A stretch of DNA of 64,000 nt from Arthonia radiata. Lineage: Eukaryota; Ascomycota; Arthoniomycetes; Arthoniales; Arthoniaceae. Shown here one piece after another: positions 24,101 through 38,959 of this stretch; within the stretch, counting starts at the first letter, position 1; every line of letters starts with the position of its first letter. The translations under genes were made by a program, and so were the position numbers. The stretch lies in the NCBI GenBank assembly GCA_002989075.1, contig PSQN01000012.1:124001-188000 (forward strand), written 5' to 3'. The notes beneath the pieces were generated by a model that had not been told where the DNA came from, did not search any database, and saw only the letters and a list, made by a program, of their open reading frames with translations.

Positions 24101-26611
24101 TCTTAGTAATTAACTAAGTACTTATTGTTGTATAGAATCGTTGACGTACAGTTGTCTCTTATCTATACTTGTGTGTAGCTAGCTATAAACGAGATACTGC
24201 ATTAAACTTCTCTCGTAGAATATCTAAATGTCGGAGTATAGTAGTACTAACCCGCGTAAGTTCTTTATCGCGCTCCTTATCCTTACTACTAAAAATAGCT
24301 TATAGAGTATCTGTTCCGTAGAACGACTCTTGTCTAAAGTACTTATATCTAGTAAAGAGAAGCTTCTTAGTTCTCTAATTTACTTTTAGATTATATTGTT
24401 GCAACTAAGGTATACCTAGTATAGCGTAGTGCTAGTTAATATTTACGATATTATAAGTAATTTCTTCTTAATAGTTCTTAATTATTATACCTATTAGCAA
24501 AGTCTTATAGTTAACTCTTCCCTCTGCCCCTTAAAATTTAGACAGTATGTAGGGTAATTTCTTCTTTTGTGTTTATATCTAGCACTCCTTAACGTAGCGT
24601 ATTGAGATAAAGTTGCCTGTTGCGTCTAAATCGATTATAATTTTAATGTTTCTATAATTTATTGTTGCTCGAGTGTGTAGGTGTGTTCCGTAGGAAGCCA
24701 AGCTTATATAGAGCTAGACTTTTAGAGGGTCTAACCGTTAGACAGGCCGGTACTACTGTCCTTGAAGCAGTCGGTCTAGTCTTTTCTCTGTTAATTGTAT
24801 ACGTTCTAGAGTAATCTAGGTATCGGAACCTATTGTCGGTTAATTTACTATAAGAATTCCTATATAGAGTGTTCTAGTATTACTCTTATTATAACGTTTA
24901 GTTTGTTGTTTACAATCTCTACTTTAATTATACAACTATCGCTAGTTAAAACCCGTTGTATCTATAGATTATACATTGTTGATCGAAAATATTGGTACTG
25001 GCTACGCAATTCTAGACCTCTAATAAGGTGGTCTACTAGTCGTTGTAGGCGTAAGTAAATATATCTTAGAATATCGTTAATTTCTTTATCAGCGCTCAAC
25101 TTCCTATTATAGAAGGCCAACTAACAAAGTCTCTATATTATTCCTTCTCAACGGATTAGGGTTTGTTCTTCCTAATTAATATTGTTCTTAAGCAAGGATT
25201 CTGTACCATTAGAATCTATATTTTCGTCTTTAAGTCGTTGTCTTACCTATAACGCATCATAGCTGCTATCTTGCTTAGCCTCTACGGTCTATTCTTTCTT
25301 AAATTTCCCTTGGGTTTCTAGATAAGGCGACCTAAGTTGTCCTCGAATAAGGCCTAGTTCTTGTATCGAACCTTGTTTTAGAGATGTTGGTTTCTTCGGC
25401 TACCATTCTAATCCTAATTTGTCGGATTCGTGGGTCGTACAATCGTTATCGTAGCACGCAGTCTAGAATAGTGTTTCGTGTGGTATAGCGGTATCTTATA
25501 CCTACTGTCTCGGAATAGTGCGGTTAATGTTGTTTCAGTCCTATAGGTTTTGTTGTTCCTGTTTTATTTGTCGTTCCTTTATTTTCTCCTATAACTCAAT
25601 GTCCGTATCCCAGTTCTTGTGTAAGTTAAATAAGTTCTACTTGTTGTGCTTTTCGTTGAAAGTAACCCGGTAGGTGTTCTCCTATGTCTAGGTAGTTATA
25701 TTGAAATATTATCGTAGGAAATAGGGTTTCTAAGGTCGATCGTTGTACCTGTTTCTGCCAGTACTGTTGAACTGTTGTTTCTTGGAACGGCATTCTTTAA
25801 CTTAATGCCCTGGTTTACCGCAATACAAGTATAGCTTGTTCTTTATTCTATGTTCTCGCTTCTAGTTGTTTAGTTTCCTACGGAGCTTTATAAAGTCTAA
25901 TTCTATTGGATTACCCCGGTCTTGTTGTAAATTGTACTTACTCCGAACCCAGGCAAACTTACCTAAGTTAGCTCCTTTCTTTTCTAACTGCCGTTTAAAG
26001 TTGCTGTCATCGATTTCCTTGGCTCGTTTTATAAACCTCTCTAGTTCAGTAAACTTTTCTCTACGGATATAGATAATTTCCTTAATATAGTCCTTTAAGC
26101 CTTTATAAAAGGCGTCGACTAGGGATCCTTTATCCTATCTAGTTTGGTTAGCATACTACAGAAACTTAGCGGCGTACCGGCTAGCTGGTCCTATCTAACG
26201 GAGTATCTTAAGTTTACGTATAGCAGTACGTCTGAAATCTGTATCCCTGTACATCTATCGGAGCTTTTACTGAAACGCAGCAAAGCTAGAGAAGAGCTCG
26301 TTAGTCTCTTCTTATTGTTTGTTAGGCGCCTTGTAGAGGTAGTCTTTAAGATAGAAGTTAAACTATTTGTATGCCTCGCTATTTATACAGGATACGGCAA
26401 ACAAAACTATAGTACTGTTATTCGGGAACTAATCCTTATAAGTCCTAAAATATACAGCCAAGCGTATTAGAAATAAAGTAAGTTTAGAACATTTATTAGA
26501 GAAGCTTTTACCTATCTTAGTGTTAACGTTCGATATCTTACCGGTAGCGGCTATTTTGCTGGCCAGCCTGTCCGCAGCGTTGCGGCTGTTGAGTACTGAA
26601 GTAGTAGACAT
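21190..26611 (-). pseudogene. gag-pol of family A copy 2, RIP-inactivated
   Basis: Gag N-terminus is intact for 60 residues from 26611 (MSTTSVLNSRNAADRLASKI). The zinc knuckle (YCGKPGHxVKEC) is at about 25788-25830. The reverse transcriptase catalytic box YLDDILVY is intact at about 23505-23545. RNase H, integrase and chromodomain follow leftward. Stops elsewhere prevent expression. Confidence 0.85.
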
Positions 26612-26653
26612 AATTAATCTACTTTCTCTGCTTTCGTAGCGAGTCTGTTAAAG

Positions 26654-27103
26654 TATAACGCCGGTCGCTAGGAAAACCGAACTAAGGCTTACTTACCTTG
26701 TATACTTATTAACCTTAGTAGTAGGTATCTTGTATGCTAGAGACTAAAAGATAGGAGAGGCGAGACAGATTATAGAGGGTAAGAGAAGCTTAACTAAAGT
26801 AGACAGAAGGTAAAGTACGTTACTTAAATATAGTTAAAAAACTTGTATTCAGATATTAAGTTAATAGACTAAAGTTTATTTTAGAGTTAATTATTAGTCT
26901 AGCTATATAGTTTAAGGTATATAAGTATGTTCCTCTGCGTTCGACGGTCTCAACACTTCCTTTGTCGCGTAATCGGAATCCTATTGCGATATAGCGACGT
27001 TACCGACGTCGCTATATTGAAGTCGTCGGATATACTGTATAATGCTTTAATGAGGCTAGCTGCGCTTAGCCCTGTACTAGTCTAATATAGTAAGATTGTA
27101 ACA
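26654..27103 (-). repeat. 5' LTR, family A copy 2
   Basis: 450 bp; pairs with 20007-20456. Ends at the TTAAT duplication. Confidence 0.93.
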
Positions 27104-27142
27104 TTAATCTTAAAGAAAGTATAGTAGCAATTAGTAATTTAG

Positions 27143-27650
27143 TATTAGAAATTAACTAACTAGCTAGTTAGCCGGAACCCTTAGAGGCCCAGAGTATTGA
27201 ATAAGTCCTACTAGCTGTCTTAGTCTAGAATAGAATAAGTCTTTTATCTAAAGGGTCGGGCCTAGTAGTCTAAGTTTAGGATAAAAAGAAGTATTGTACA
27301 ATCTATTTTAGACAGCTGGCCTATAGTCTAAGACAATATAAAATAGACTTAAAGACTAATAGTTTTAGATAGACGGAATTACTGTCTTATACGGTAAGTT
27401 ATAGGTTATCTAGCCTCTATTAAAAGAATAGATATCTAGTAAGTTCTATATAGACCGCTAAACTTAGATATATAAGCTAGAATCTCTCTAGAGAATTTTA
27501 GCTAACAAGACAGACAATATAATAACAGCTTCTTCTTGCTACTAAGTATTGTACCTATACTAAGTTTAAGTATTGTACTAGTCTTAAGCTAGTCTCGTCT
27601 TTCTACTCTTTATAGTAGTATCCTTCTTCTTTTCTATACCTTTTTTAATA
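27143..27650 (+). repeat. 5' LTR of the copia element
   Basis: About 508 bp. The end is set at AATA (an ACA-type end after RIP) just before a primer-binding-site-like AGTTATAAGCCC; the exact end is uncertain. Confidence 0.65.
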
Positions 27651-27869
27651 AGTTATAAGCCCGAATTAGTATTAATTCCTTTTAAATTTCCTTTTTAGAA
27701 AATATATTCTCTATAACATCTATTGACACCTCCGAACGATCTTATTACCAATCGACTCTAAATTTTTAGCTTAATTTAACTATTAGAATAGAATTTCCTT
27801 TTTTTTTGGAAATCTCCGACTATATATTCGACTATAGACTCCTCCTATAAGATTCCTAAACTTAAGGGC

Positions 27870-30800
27870 TCGACTAATTGGGACATTTAATCGATTCGAA
27901 TGGAGACCCTTTTAACTAAAAAGGGCTATAGTAATGTTATAATCCCCTTTTCCGGCTATTTAGCTAGAGATATTATTGAAGCTAGCCGTTAGAAACGGTC
28001 GACAAGGGTAGCAGCCCTTATTCGACTAACTCTAGAGGACGGTCCCCTTATTTAAATAAAGGGAATTTATAACTCTTTAGAGCTTTAGAATAGCTTAAAA
28101 AGGTTATACGAATCGAAAGGTTTTAGTTTTGAGTTTCTAATTTGCAAGGAGCTTTTTAGCACTATACTTAGTAAGATAAAAAACCTTGAGCTTTATCTTA
28201 CTAAAATTAGACAATTAACGGATAATTTAGTAACCCGAGGACTAGTACTACCCAACAAGGTAGTAGCTGCCTACGTCTTCTACAATCTAACCCCCAAATA
28301 CAAGCATACGGTAGCTATTATTAGCTAAAGCTACCGGCAAACGACTAGCGATATAAGTCTACAAGACTTATTTAGTTAACTTATAGACAAGTCTCGTTAA
28401 ATCTGTAGTAGTACCCCAGCAGAAAAGGTTTTTACTGTAATAGACAATAAATCGACGCAAAGGACCGGAGAACAATTAAAATCTCTAAGTAAAAACTAAG
28501 AAAAATGCTCCTTTTACAACAAAAAGGGGCATAAACCGGCAACTTGTTGGAAAAAATACCTAAATCTCTGGCCAAATTCTAATAAAAGCTCCAAAAACAC
28601 CGATTTTTTAATATTTTCTATATATAGTTCCAACCTACAAGAAGAACGATGCTTTATAGCATTACTAGACAGAGTTAATTACTCTACTAATTCTTAAATT
28701 CTCGATACAGGCTTAATAAGCTATATTTACTCGAATATTAACCTTCTAACAGATATCCGGTCAACTAACTAAATTATTTGTTGAGAAGGGGGGAAGTTAA
28801 TCTAAGCCTTATAGACAGGCAAAGCAAAACTGTTCTTTAAGAACAAAACAATTGTCCTAGACAAAGTTTTATTTGTTAAGGAATTTAGAATTAACCTCCT
28901 AAGCTTTAATAAGCTTAGAAAGAGAGGAGGTAAGGTAACTCTTAGCTAAAACAAGCCAAAAGTTAATTGAGCCGGACAACTAACTATCAAGGGGCGGTAT
29001 ATTGACGGTCTAATAGTAATAGAAGCTCAGACTATTAATACAGTCCGATCTTTCTACACTATTTCTTTAAAAACTGATCTTTAGTATCAACAGATAGGAT
29101 ATATAGGCGAAAACGCCTTAAAACAGCTTAAAAAGGTTGCCCTAGGAACAGATTATTCGGACAAATTGAGAGATAATTGCTAAATTTGCTTCGAAGCAAA
29201 GGCAACGGCTAAAGTTAGCCGAGAAACTCTAGACGAATCGGCCAATTATTTGGAAAAAGTCTACTTAAATATTTGCGAGCTAATTGTATCGCAAACCCCT
29301 TCTAAAGATCGATTATTTACTAGCTTTATAGACAATAAAACCCGGTATACAACTACTAAGGTACTATAGTCTAAAGATTAGGTTTTTAACGCACTATTTA
29401 TCTATATTATTTAAAAAGAAACGTAGTCCGAGCATCCTTTTAAAAGACTACACTTAAATAACGCAAAAGAATACCGGGAAGGCCGGGTAAAACAGCTTCT
29501 AGAACAAAAAGAAGCTATTTTAACGATATTCGTACCGTATACCCTCCAGCAAAATAGACGAGCCGAACGCTTTAACCGAACAATTGTTAGTAAAGTTCGA
29601 GCAATGCTTTATACCGCCGAGCTACCAAAAATATATTGGAGTAAAGCGCTAAAAGCAGCTACCTATATTTATAACAGGATCCCTTATACCAGATTACTAG
29701 GGTTTATTACCCCATACGAAGCAAAATACGGTAAAAAACCGGATATTAGTACTATAAAAATCTGGGGCTCAGTTACTTATCTTAAAGAACCTAAACTAAA
29801 AAAACTAGACGTTAGAGCAACTATCTATATCCTAATAGGCTACGAATCGAACTAATATAAGCTCTTAGACCCTAATAGCCGGAAGGTTTACTGAGGAAGA
29901 GACGTCTACGTTCAGAAAAGAAAATTTGTTTGAGATCTACGGGGATCTACAGTTAATCGATTAACCAAGAGTATTCCTAAAGAGTCTAAAGAACAACTAG
30001 AAGTCGAGTTCAAAAACAAGCTATATCTAACCGCTAAATCTTAAGATAATAGGGAGGTACCTCCCAATAAAGGAGGAAGTCCTCTATATAAGGAACAGTA
30101 TACCTCTCCTATATCTTAACAACTAGCGGACGAATCTAGACAAGAACTATACTAAACTAGAGCTCTAGACGAGTCTAACCTTTCTATCGAGTTAGATTAT
30201 AGAAGTACCGAAGACCCCGGCCGAATAGACATCGATTGCGCCCAAGAAATAGATTTTATATACAAAAACGCCGACAAAAATTAGTTTAACGAGTTTTACA
30301 ATAACCTAGAATAATACGCCGAACAGGCCTTAGTCGCAGTTACTAAAGAGCCCAATAACTTAAAAGAAATAAGGGCATCCAAGGATTAACCTTCTTAGCT
30401 AAATACAATATAGTCGGAGCTTAAAGAGCTAGCTAACTAAGAAACTTAGATATTAACCGAGCTGCTGCCGAGTAGAAAGGCGCTAAAAGGGCGCTAGGTA
30501 CCAAAGATTAAGTACCCTCCGGAGAGCGAGCCGATTTTTAAAGCCTGCTGAATAGCTAAGGACTACCAGCAAAGACCCGGCCTCAATTTTATAGAGACCT
30601 TTGTAAATATAGTAAATCTAATTATCTACCGGCTTATACTAGCCTTAGTAGCAGAGAAAGACTAGGAAATAAAGCAATAGGACGTAAAATTAGCTTATTT
30701 TAATGTAAAGTTAGACAAGATTGTCTATGTCGAGCAACTAACTGGCCTATCTAACGGAACTAATAAAGTTTGTTGAATAAAGAAGGCTCTTTACGGTCTA

Positions 30801-32001
30801 AAACAGGCCGGCCGATAGTAAGAAGCCTATCTTTAAGAATTACTAAGGGAAATAGATTTTAAATCTCTAGTATCTAATTAGTCGGTTTATATTCAAAGAA
30901 CTAGAAAGCAGGCAATTTTAATTGTCTATATAGACAATATATTAGCTGTATCCGATTTTACCGAAACAATCTTTAGAATCTACTAAGAACTAAATAAGAC
31001 TCTTATAGTTAAGAACTTAGGAGACGTTAGTAAGTTTCTAGGAATTAAAATTACCTGAGATCGCCCGGCGAAAACTATTTGCCTAGACCAGTCGACTTAT
31101 TTAGCTAAAATTTTAACCAAATACTCGAAGGAAAACGGCCAAATACCCGGAGAAATACCGCAACCCGTCGGCTTAAAATTGACACCGAATCCTAACCAAG
31201 CTAGTAGTACCGATATTTCTAATTATTAGCAACAAATTGGGTCAATTTTGTATCTAATAACAAAGATAAGACCCGATATTGCCTTTACAACTAGCCTACT
31301 AGCTCGGTACATATCGAATCCTAGCAAGGAGCACTAGAGAGTTTTAAGTAGCCTTTAGGCTTACTTAGATAAAACTTCTAATCTTAGCCTTTACTATAAA
31401 TCTCCCTTAATAGACGGTATAACCGGCTATTGTAACGCAGATTGGGAGGGGAACCTCGGTACCAGGAGATCGACTACCGGCTATATCTTTCTACTTAGAA
31501 ATGAAGCCCTTAGCTAAAATTTGAAGCTACAAAAAACGGTCGCCTTAAGCTCTTGTAAGGTCGAATATATGGTCCTTAAAGAAGCTATAAAGAAACAGTT
31601 ATTTATCTGATTAATTGCTACTGAACTGTCCGGGATTTTCGAAGAAAATTCGATTACTACCGTTTTAGCGGGTACTTTTAAAAAGTCTGCGGATAAAAAG
31701 ACTTGGCGGGCTCTAACGTACCAGACAAGCATATATTTGCCTGGGCAAGCCGGTTAAATTAGACCGGAGACCCCGGTTTTACCAGTAAAACTGTTACTTA
31801 CCGACAGCAATTTAGCAAAAGAACTTATAAAAAACCCTACCTTCTAAGCTAAATCTAAGCATATTGATATACAGTATTACTATGTTAGAGAAAACGTTCA
31901 GACAGATCAAATAGAGCTTAAATACGTTTCTATAAAGAAACAATTAGCAGACGGTTTAATAAAACCGATCGACTTAGCTAAAATACTAACGTTTAAAATT
32001 T
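27870..32001 (+). pseudogene. gag-pol of the copia element, RIP-inactivated
   Basis: Zinc knuckle CSFYNKKGHKPATCW at 28507-28551 (second Cys now Tyr). Integrase C-terminal part open over 29604-29855 (LPKIYWSKALKAATYIYNRI, then TPYEAKYGKKPD). The copia RT segment WIKKALYGLKQAG-like lies at about 30776-30815, with the catalytic box read as YIDNILAVSDF (about 30930-30960). RNase H segment near the 3' end. Many stops. Confidence 0.85.
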
Positions 32002-32048
32002 AAATTAGCTTACAATCCGGCTAAAATAACTAATCGATTAAGGAAGTG

Positions 32049-32524
32049 TGTTAGAAATTAATCAACTAGCTAGTTAGCCGGAACCCTTAGGGACCTAGAG
32101 TATTAGATAAGTCCTACCAGCTGTCTCGGTCTAAAATAGAACAAGCCTTTTACCTAAAGGGTCGGGCCTAGTAGCCCGAATTTAAGATAAAGAGTATTGT
32201 ACAACTTGTTTTAGACAGCTAGCTTATATTCTAAGACAACACAAAATAGACTTAAAGACTAATAGTTTTAGATAAACAGAATTATTGTCTTATACAGTAA
32301 GTTACGGGTTATCTAGCCTCTATTAAAAGAACAGATATCTAGTAAGTCCTGTACAGACCGCTAAACTTAAATATATAAGCTAGAATCTCTCTAGAGAATT
32401 TTAGCTAATAAGACAGACAATATAATAATAGCTTCTCCTTGCTACTAAGTATTGTACCTATACTAAGTCTAAGTATTATACTAGTCTTAAGCTAGTCTCG
32501 TCTTTCTACTCTTTGTAGTAGTAT
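32049..32524 (+). repeat. 3' LTR of the copia element, truncated
   Basis: 476 bp aligned with 27143 onward. Broken at AGTAT by the start of family A copy 3; the missing tail is not found to the right of that element. Confidence 0.85.
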
Positions 32525-32974
32525 TGTTACGATCTTACTACATTAAGCTAGTACAAGGCTAAGCGCAGCTAGCCTTATTAGAGCATTATATAGTATACCC
32601 GACGACTCCAATATAGCGACGTCGGCGACGTCGCTACATTGTAATAGGATCCTAATTATACGACAAAGAGATTATTAGGACCGTTAAACACAAAGAAATA
32701 TACCTATATACCTTAAACTATATAGCTAGACTAATAACCGACCTTAGAATAGACTTTAGTTTATTAACTTAATATTTAAATATAAGTTTCTTAACTATAT
32801 TTAGGTAACGTACTTTACCTTCTATCTACTTTAGTTAAGCCCCTCTTACTTTCTATAATCTATCTCGCCTCTCCTATCTTTTAGTCTCTAGCATACAAGA
32901 CACCTATTACTAGGGTCGATAAGTATACAAGGCAAGTAAGCCTTAGTTCGGTCCTCTTAGCGACTAGCGTTATA
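32525..32974 (+). repeat. 5' LTR, family A copy 3
   Basis: 450 bp, TGTTACGATC..GCGTTATA. Confidence 0.93.
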
Positions 32975-35900
32975 CTTTAATAGACTCGCTATAAAAGCAG
33001 AAAAAGTAGATTAGTTATATCTACTACTTCGGTACCCAATAGCCGCGACACTACAAATAAATTGGCCAATAAAATAGCTAGCACGAGTAAAATATTAAAC
33101 GTTAATACTAAGATAGAAAAAAGCTTCTTAAATAAACGTTCTAAAGTTACTTTATTCTTAATACGCCTAGCTATATACTTTAAAACTTATAAAGACTAGT
33201 TCCCGAACGATACTACTATAGTTCTATTCGCTACCTCTTATATAGACGGAGATGCCTATAAGTAGGTTAAGTACTACCTCGACGATTTCTTGTTTACCTC
33301 GATAAAGAGCAGGTACGAGGATACCGATAAGTTCTTCGCTAGCTTTATCTTCTTTTAGAAGAAGCTTCGTAAAATCTTTAGATAGACCGACGCTAGACGC
33401 GTCGCTATTAGAAAGCTTAGGAACCTTAAGTAGATAGAACCGATAAGCAGGTACGCCGCTAAATTTATACAGTATACTAATTAAATAGGATAGAACAAGA
33501 AACCCCTTATTAAGACCTTTTACGAGGAACTTAAGGACTATATTAAGGAAATAATCTACGTTTATAGAGAAAAGTTTAATAATCTTAATAACTTTATACA
33601 ACGAGTAAAGAAGATCGACGACAGTAACTTCGAAAGATAGATAAAAAAGAAGGGTAACTCTACTAATAGATTCTATAGAACGAAGAATCGAGTAAATTTA
33701 CGATAAGACCGAGGCGATCTAATAAAGTTAGATTTTATAAAGCCTCGAGGGAAACTAAATAACTAGAAAGGAGAATACAGAATAAAGAACAAGCTATACT
33801 TATATTACGGAAAACTAGGGCATTAAGTTAAAGAATATTATTTCAAGAAACAACAGTTTAATAGTACGGGACGAAACGGGTACAACAATTAACCTTAAAA
33901 ACCCTGTTTTCTACGACAATAGTTCAATATAACTATCTAGACGCAGGGAGACAGCGGCCGCGATAAGGCGATAAAGTTACTAGCAACCTTCTCTAACCGT
34001 TGGTATATAGACCTAACCGAGGGTCGTCCCCTGCAAGAATTGAGTCTCTTACAGAAGATTATTTAGAACTGATACAAGTACGTTACTAAACTAACTAAGA
34101 AACAAAAAGATATCTACTAGAGTACCTTTTGTAACTAGAAAAATACTTACTAGGTTTCTTTTAACAAGAAGTATAACGAGTAGAACTTATTTAACTTATA
34201 CAAAAACTAGGACACAGACATTGAGTTATAGGAAGAGACAAAGGAACAATAAATAAAAAAGGAACAACGAAATCTATAGGACTGGAATAACATTAACCGC
34301 ACTATTCCGAGGCATTAGGTATAAAGTACCGTTACACCATACAAAACACTATTCTAAACTATATACTACAATAACGATTGTACGACCTATAATTCCGACA
34401 AATTGGAATTAGAATAGTAGCTAAAGAAACTAATATCTCTAAAACAAGGTTCGACACAAGAACTAGGACTTACTCGAGGAAGACCTAGATCGCCTTATCT
34501 AGAAACCTAAGGGAAATTTAAGGAAGAATAGACCATAGAGGCTAAGTAAGATAGCAGCTACAATACGTTATAGGTAAGATAACGACTTAAAGACAAAAAC
34601 ATAGATTCTAATGGTATAGAATCCTCTCTCGAGGACAATACTAATTAGAAAGAGCAAACTTCAATTCGTTAGGAAGGAATAATATAGAGACTTTGTTAGT
34701 TAGCCTTCTACAAGGAGAAGTTAAGCACTAATAGAGAAATTAACGATATCCCAGGATATATTTATTTACGTCTACAACGACTAGTAAACCACCTTATTAG
34801 AGGTCTAGAATTACGTAGTTAGTACTAATATCTTTAATTAACAATATATAATCTATAGACACGACGGGTTTTAACTAGTAATAGTTATATAATTAAAGCA
34901 GAGATCGTAAACAATAAACTAGATGTTATAATAAAGGTAGTACCCGGACACCCTATATAGAAGTTCTTATAGCAAATCAACCGACAATAGGTTTTAGTAT
35001 CTAAAATACTCTAGAACGTATACAATTAATAGGAAAAAGACTAGACCGACTGCTTTAAGGGTAGTAGTATCGGCCCGTTTAACGGTTAAACTCTCTAAAA
35101 GTCTAGCTCTGCGCGAGCTTAGCTACCTATAGAACGTACCTACATACTTAGACAACGATAAACTACAGAAACATTAAAATTATAATTAATTTAGGCGCAA
35201 TAGACAACTTTATCTTAATACGCTACGTTAAGGAGTACTAGATATAAACATAAAAAAAGAAATTATCCTACGTACTGTTTAGATTTTAAGGGACAGAGAA
35301 AAGAGTCGACTACAAGACTTTACCAATAAATATAATAATTAGGAACTATTAGAAAGAAATTACTTACAATATTGTAAATATTAACTAGCACTATGCTATA
35401 CTAAGTATATCCTAGTTGCAACAATATAACCTAGAAGTAGATTAGAGAACTAAAAAGCTCTTCTTTACTAGGTACAAGTACTTTAGATAAGAGTCGTTCT
35501 ACGGAACGAATACCCTATAAGCTAATTTTAGTAATAAGAATAAGAAGCGCGATAAAGAACTTATACGGGTTAGTACTACTATACTTCGACATTTAGATAT
35601 TCTACGAGAGAAGTCTAACGTAGTATCTCGTCTATAGCTAACTATATATAAGTATAAACAAAAAACGACTGCACACTAACAATTCTATACAACAATAAGT
35701 ACTTAGTTAATTACTAAGATACTAGAGAAATACAATTAATTTTAATATTTATTTAAGGAAGCTAAGCCAAACTCAGCTCTCCTAGAATACAAACCGTAGA
35801 ATTACACAATACCTTTATAAGAAGGTAAGATACCAACATTCGGTCCAATATACTCTCTATTAAAAGCAGAAAATTAAGCGCTCCGCAACTATCTTAACAA

Positions 35901-38220
35901 AAATCTTAAGAAAGGATTTATCGGGAAATTAACATTATTAGCCGAATACCTAATACTCTTCGTACTAAAGAAGAATAGTAAATTACGACTCTACGTAGAT
36001 TATAGACAATTAAACGGAGTAACTATTAAAAACCGATATCCTTTACTATGTATCGACAAAATAATAGATTAATTGTACGAGGCGCAATAGTTTACTAAGT
36101 TTAACCTACAAGGAGCTTATAACCTAATTTGTATAAGGAAAGATAAAGAATAGAAAACAGCCTTCTATACTAGATACAGACTTTTTAAGTATTGCGTTAT
36201 ATCTTTTAGGCTAATAAACGTATTAGTATTATTTTAGAAACTAATTAACAATATACTCAGTAATTACCTAGATATATTTATAACTGCTTACCTAGACGAT
36301 ATCCTAGTATATAGCTGTATACTAGAAGAATATAAGAAATATATTAAGAAGATATTAGAAAGATTAGCGCGTATCGATTTACAAATTAATATCGAGAAAA
36401 CCTAGTTCTATCAACAATCCGTCGAATTTCTTAGATTTATAATTACTAAGCATAGTCTCTAAATAGAAGATTTAAAGATCTAATTTGTTCTAACCTAGCC
36501 TACACTAAAGAATATAAAATAATTACAACAGTTTTTTAGTTTTGCTAACTACTATAGGCGATAAATATTCAACTTTAGTCGAATTACAGCACCGCTGTCT
36601 TAATAGATAAAGCAATCGATAGGATTCTTTTAAACGTAAAAAGAACAATTAGTATTCGAAGAGCTTAAGAAAGCTTTTAAGATCGGGCCTATACTAGCAA
36701 TATTTAACTCTAACCTACCAATTATTATAGAAATAGATGCGTTAGACTATACAATTGGAGTATGTATAAGTTAAAACAACAAGGAAAGAAAGCTTAGACC
36801 AGTAGCTTTCTACTCAAGAAAAATATTACTTATAGAACAGAACTATAATATTTACAATAAGGAGCTTTTAGCTATTATAGCAGCATTCAAGATATAGCAA
36901 GCTTACCTAGAGGGAGCAAACTATACGATTATAATATATACAGACTACAAAAACCTAACTTACTTTATAACAACAAAGAAACTCAACCGCAGATAAGTTA
37001 GATAGTTAGAAACTATAGCTCTATACGACTTTATTATTACTTACAAAAAGGGTTTTAAAAACGATAGAGCCGATGCTCTAAGCTAACGTCTAAATTACCT
37101 TAATAATAAGGAACACATCGAACACGTAATATTCTGAGAACACAATAATAAGATTAGATACAATTAATTAGCTATAACAACCGAGTTTGTTATCGAACCA
37201 GACAGCTAAATCCTAGATATCCTAAATAACCCTAAAACTTACTAGGAAAACGAGAAACAACACCTAGAATTAACTAAGAACAATAAAGACTATTACAAAT
37301 TTTAGAGCAAAATCTATGTCTTACGGAATCTAATCCGATATATTATTAGTAACTTCTACAATAACCTAACAAAGGGACATAAGAGCATTAAAAATACTAT
37401 TAAAAAAATTATACGAACCTACTATATCCTAAGAATCCGACACTACGTCGAGAATTATATCTAAGAATATAATATATACGCAAGAACTAAGCACCCAAGG
37501 CATTTACTATATAGTAAACTACAACTACTAGAAATACCCGAGAGACTATAGTATACAGTCTTACTAGACTTTATTACTAAGTTACTAACCTTTAAGGATC
37601 TACTTATAGAAGTAGCTTATAACGCTATTCTAGTTATATACGACAAACTAACAAAGTACGTATACTTTGTACCTTACAAGGAAGCCAGCAATTTAGAACA
37701 ATTAGTATATATATTCCTTCGGATTGTCCTAGCAAACTATAGTTAACTACAAAGAATTGTCTTAGACAGAGACTAAAAATTTGTCTTACAATTTTAAACA
37801 TCTCTAATACAACAACTAAGAACAAAACAAAAGATATTTACGTTATTCTATTCGTAAACAGACAGATAGACAGAACGAACAAATTAAACGTTAGAACAAT
37901 ATCTATAGGCATACGTTAACTATTAGCAAAACGACTAGGTACAATTACTACTAGTAGCGTAAGTAGCATACAATAATACAAAAAACGATATAACTAAAAT
38001 AATACTGTTTTATGTCTTATACGGCTATTACCCTCTTTAAGGTAAATAACTATAAAACACTATAGAAAACGACACTGCTACGCGAATAGCAACGAATATA
38101 AAGACTCTATACCAGCAGTTAAAGGCTGACAGCGAGTTTATTAACAAACGAACAAGGAAATAGTATAATAAGTTAAGAACTACCCTAAATACAAGCATAA
38201 AAGAGGGGGAAAGAGCTTAC

Positions 38221-38897
38221 TATTAGGACGCACGCACAGACCAACTAATAATTAAACAGAAGCACGTTCTTTTATGTACGTTATATAGGATTATATAATA
38301 AAGCAAAGGTTATATAATATAACTATAGGGAACGTAGCGTTACTAGCGTTACTAACCGCCTACGACGTAGCGTTACTAGCGTTACTAACCGCCTACGATG
38401 CAGCGTTACTAGCGGTCCTCAATACAGCCGACGTAGCGGTAGTAGCGGTTATTATAGACTATATAGCAAGGATAGATATTCACCTTAGTAGATAGATATC
38501 CGTAAATTTAGATTTAGAATTAATATTATTGTTTAATATTAACTTTAAGGTATTAAACCTAATTAGTTTATCTTACTATAACGCAATTAGAGAGCTATAA
38601 GCGATTCTTATAAGTATTAGCGCGAAGCAAGACTCTACAGCTACGACGGCGTATAAATAGAGCGACTATATTCCGAGAGAGCTTTTCTATGCGGCCTTAG
38701 TACATCTTTCAGCTTATTTATATTACCAGCTAAGTTCTTTATTTAAAGACTTATAGTTTGTCTCTTGCTTTCTTAACCTCTTCTTCCGAGTTAGATACCT
38801 AGACAATAGACCCGGCCTTAGTCTTCCTTGTCTTAGTTAGATTACTCTTAATATAGAATAAGACTAAGTAAAGCGATTACGGCCGCCCGGCGTTATA
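38221..38897 (+). repeat. 5' LTR, family B
   Basis: 677 bp; carries a 33-bp tandem repeat at 38331-38420. Confidence 0.93.
38331..38420 (+). repeat. 33-bp tandem repeat inside family B 5' LTR
   Basis: Two full units (38331-38363, 38364-38396) and a partial third. Each unit contains AGCGTTACTAGCGTTACTAA followed by CCGCC. The same array is in the 3' LTR. Confidence 0.85.
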
Positions 38898-38959
38898 CTT
38901 TTATAAATCGTCTTAAGCAACTAATAAACTAAGGTATGTACCCCTATTCTTATAACTAA

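Larger units (their letters stand above)
20007..27103 (-). mobile_element. Ty3/gypsy retrotransposon, family A copy 2 (opposite orientation)
   Basis: 7097 bp, LTRs 20007-20456 (3' LTR) and 26654-27103 (5' LTR), 450 bp each. Target duplication TTAAT is exact at 20002-20006 and 27104-27108. The rightmost bases GTAACA keep the unmutated LTR terminus (TGTTAC on the minus strand). Inserted in the hAT transposase, in the opposite direction to copy 1. Confidence 0.93.
27143..32524 (+). mobile_element. Ty1/copia retrotransposon (3' LTR cut by family A copy 3)
   Basis: The 5' LTR begins TATTAGAAATTAAC at 27143 and the 3' LTR begins TGTTAGAAATTAATC at 32049. The 3' LTR stops at 32524, about 32 bp short of the 5' copy, exactly where family A copy 3 begins. 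The domain order integrase before reverse transcriptase identifies copia. A purine run (AAGGAAG) lies just before the 3' LTR. Its own target duplication cannot be confirmed because the right junction is missing. Confidence 0.85.

Noticed and set aside
26144-26470. 108-codon plus-strand frame in family A copy 2 (and a 125-codon minus frame at 33224-33601)
   Set aside because: Both are antisense shadows of the gag region, kept open by composition.
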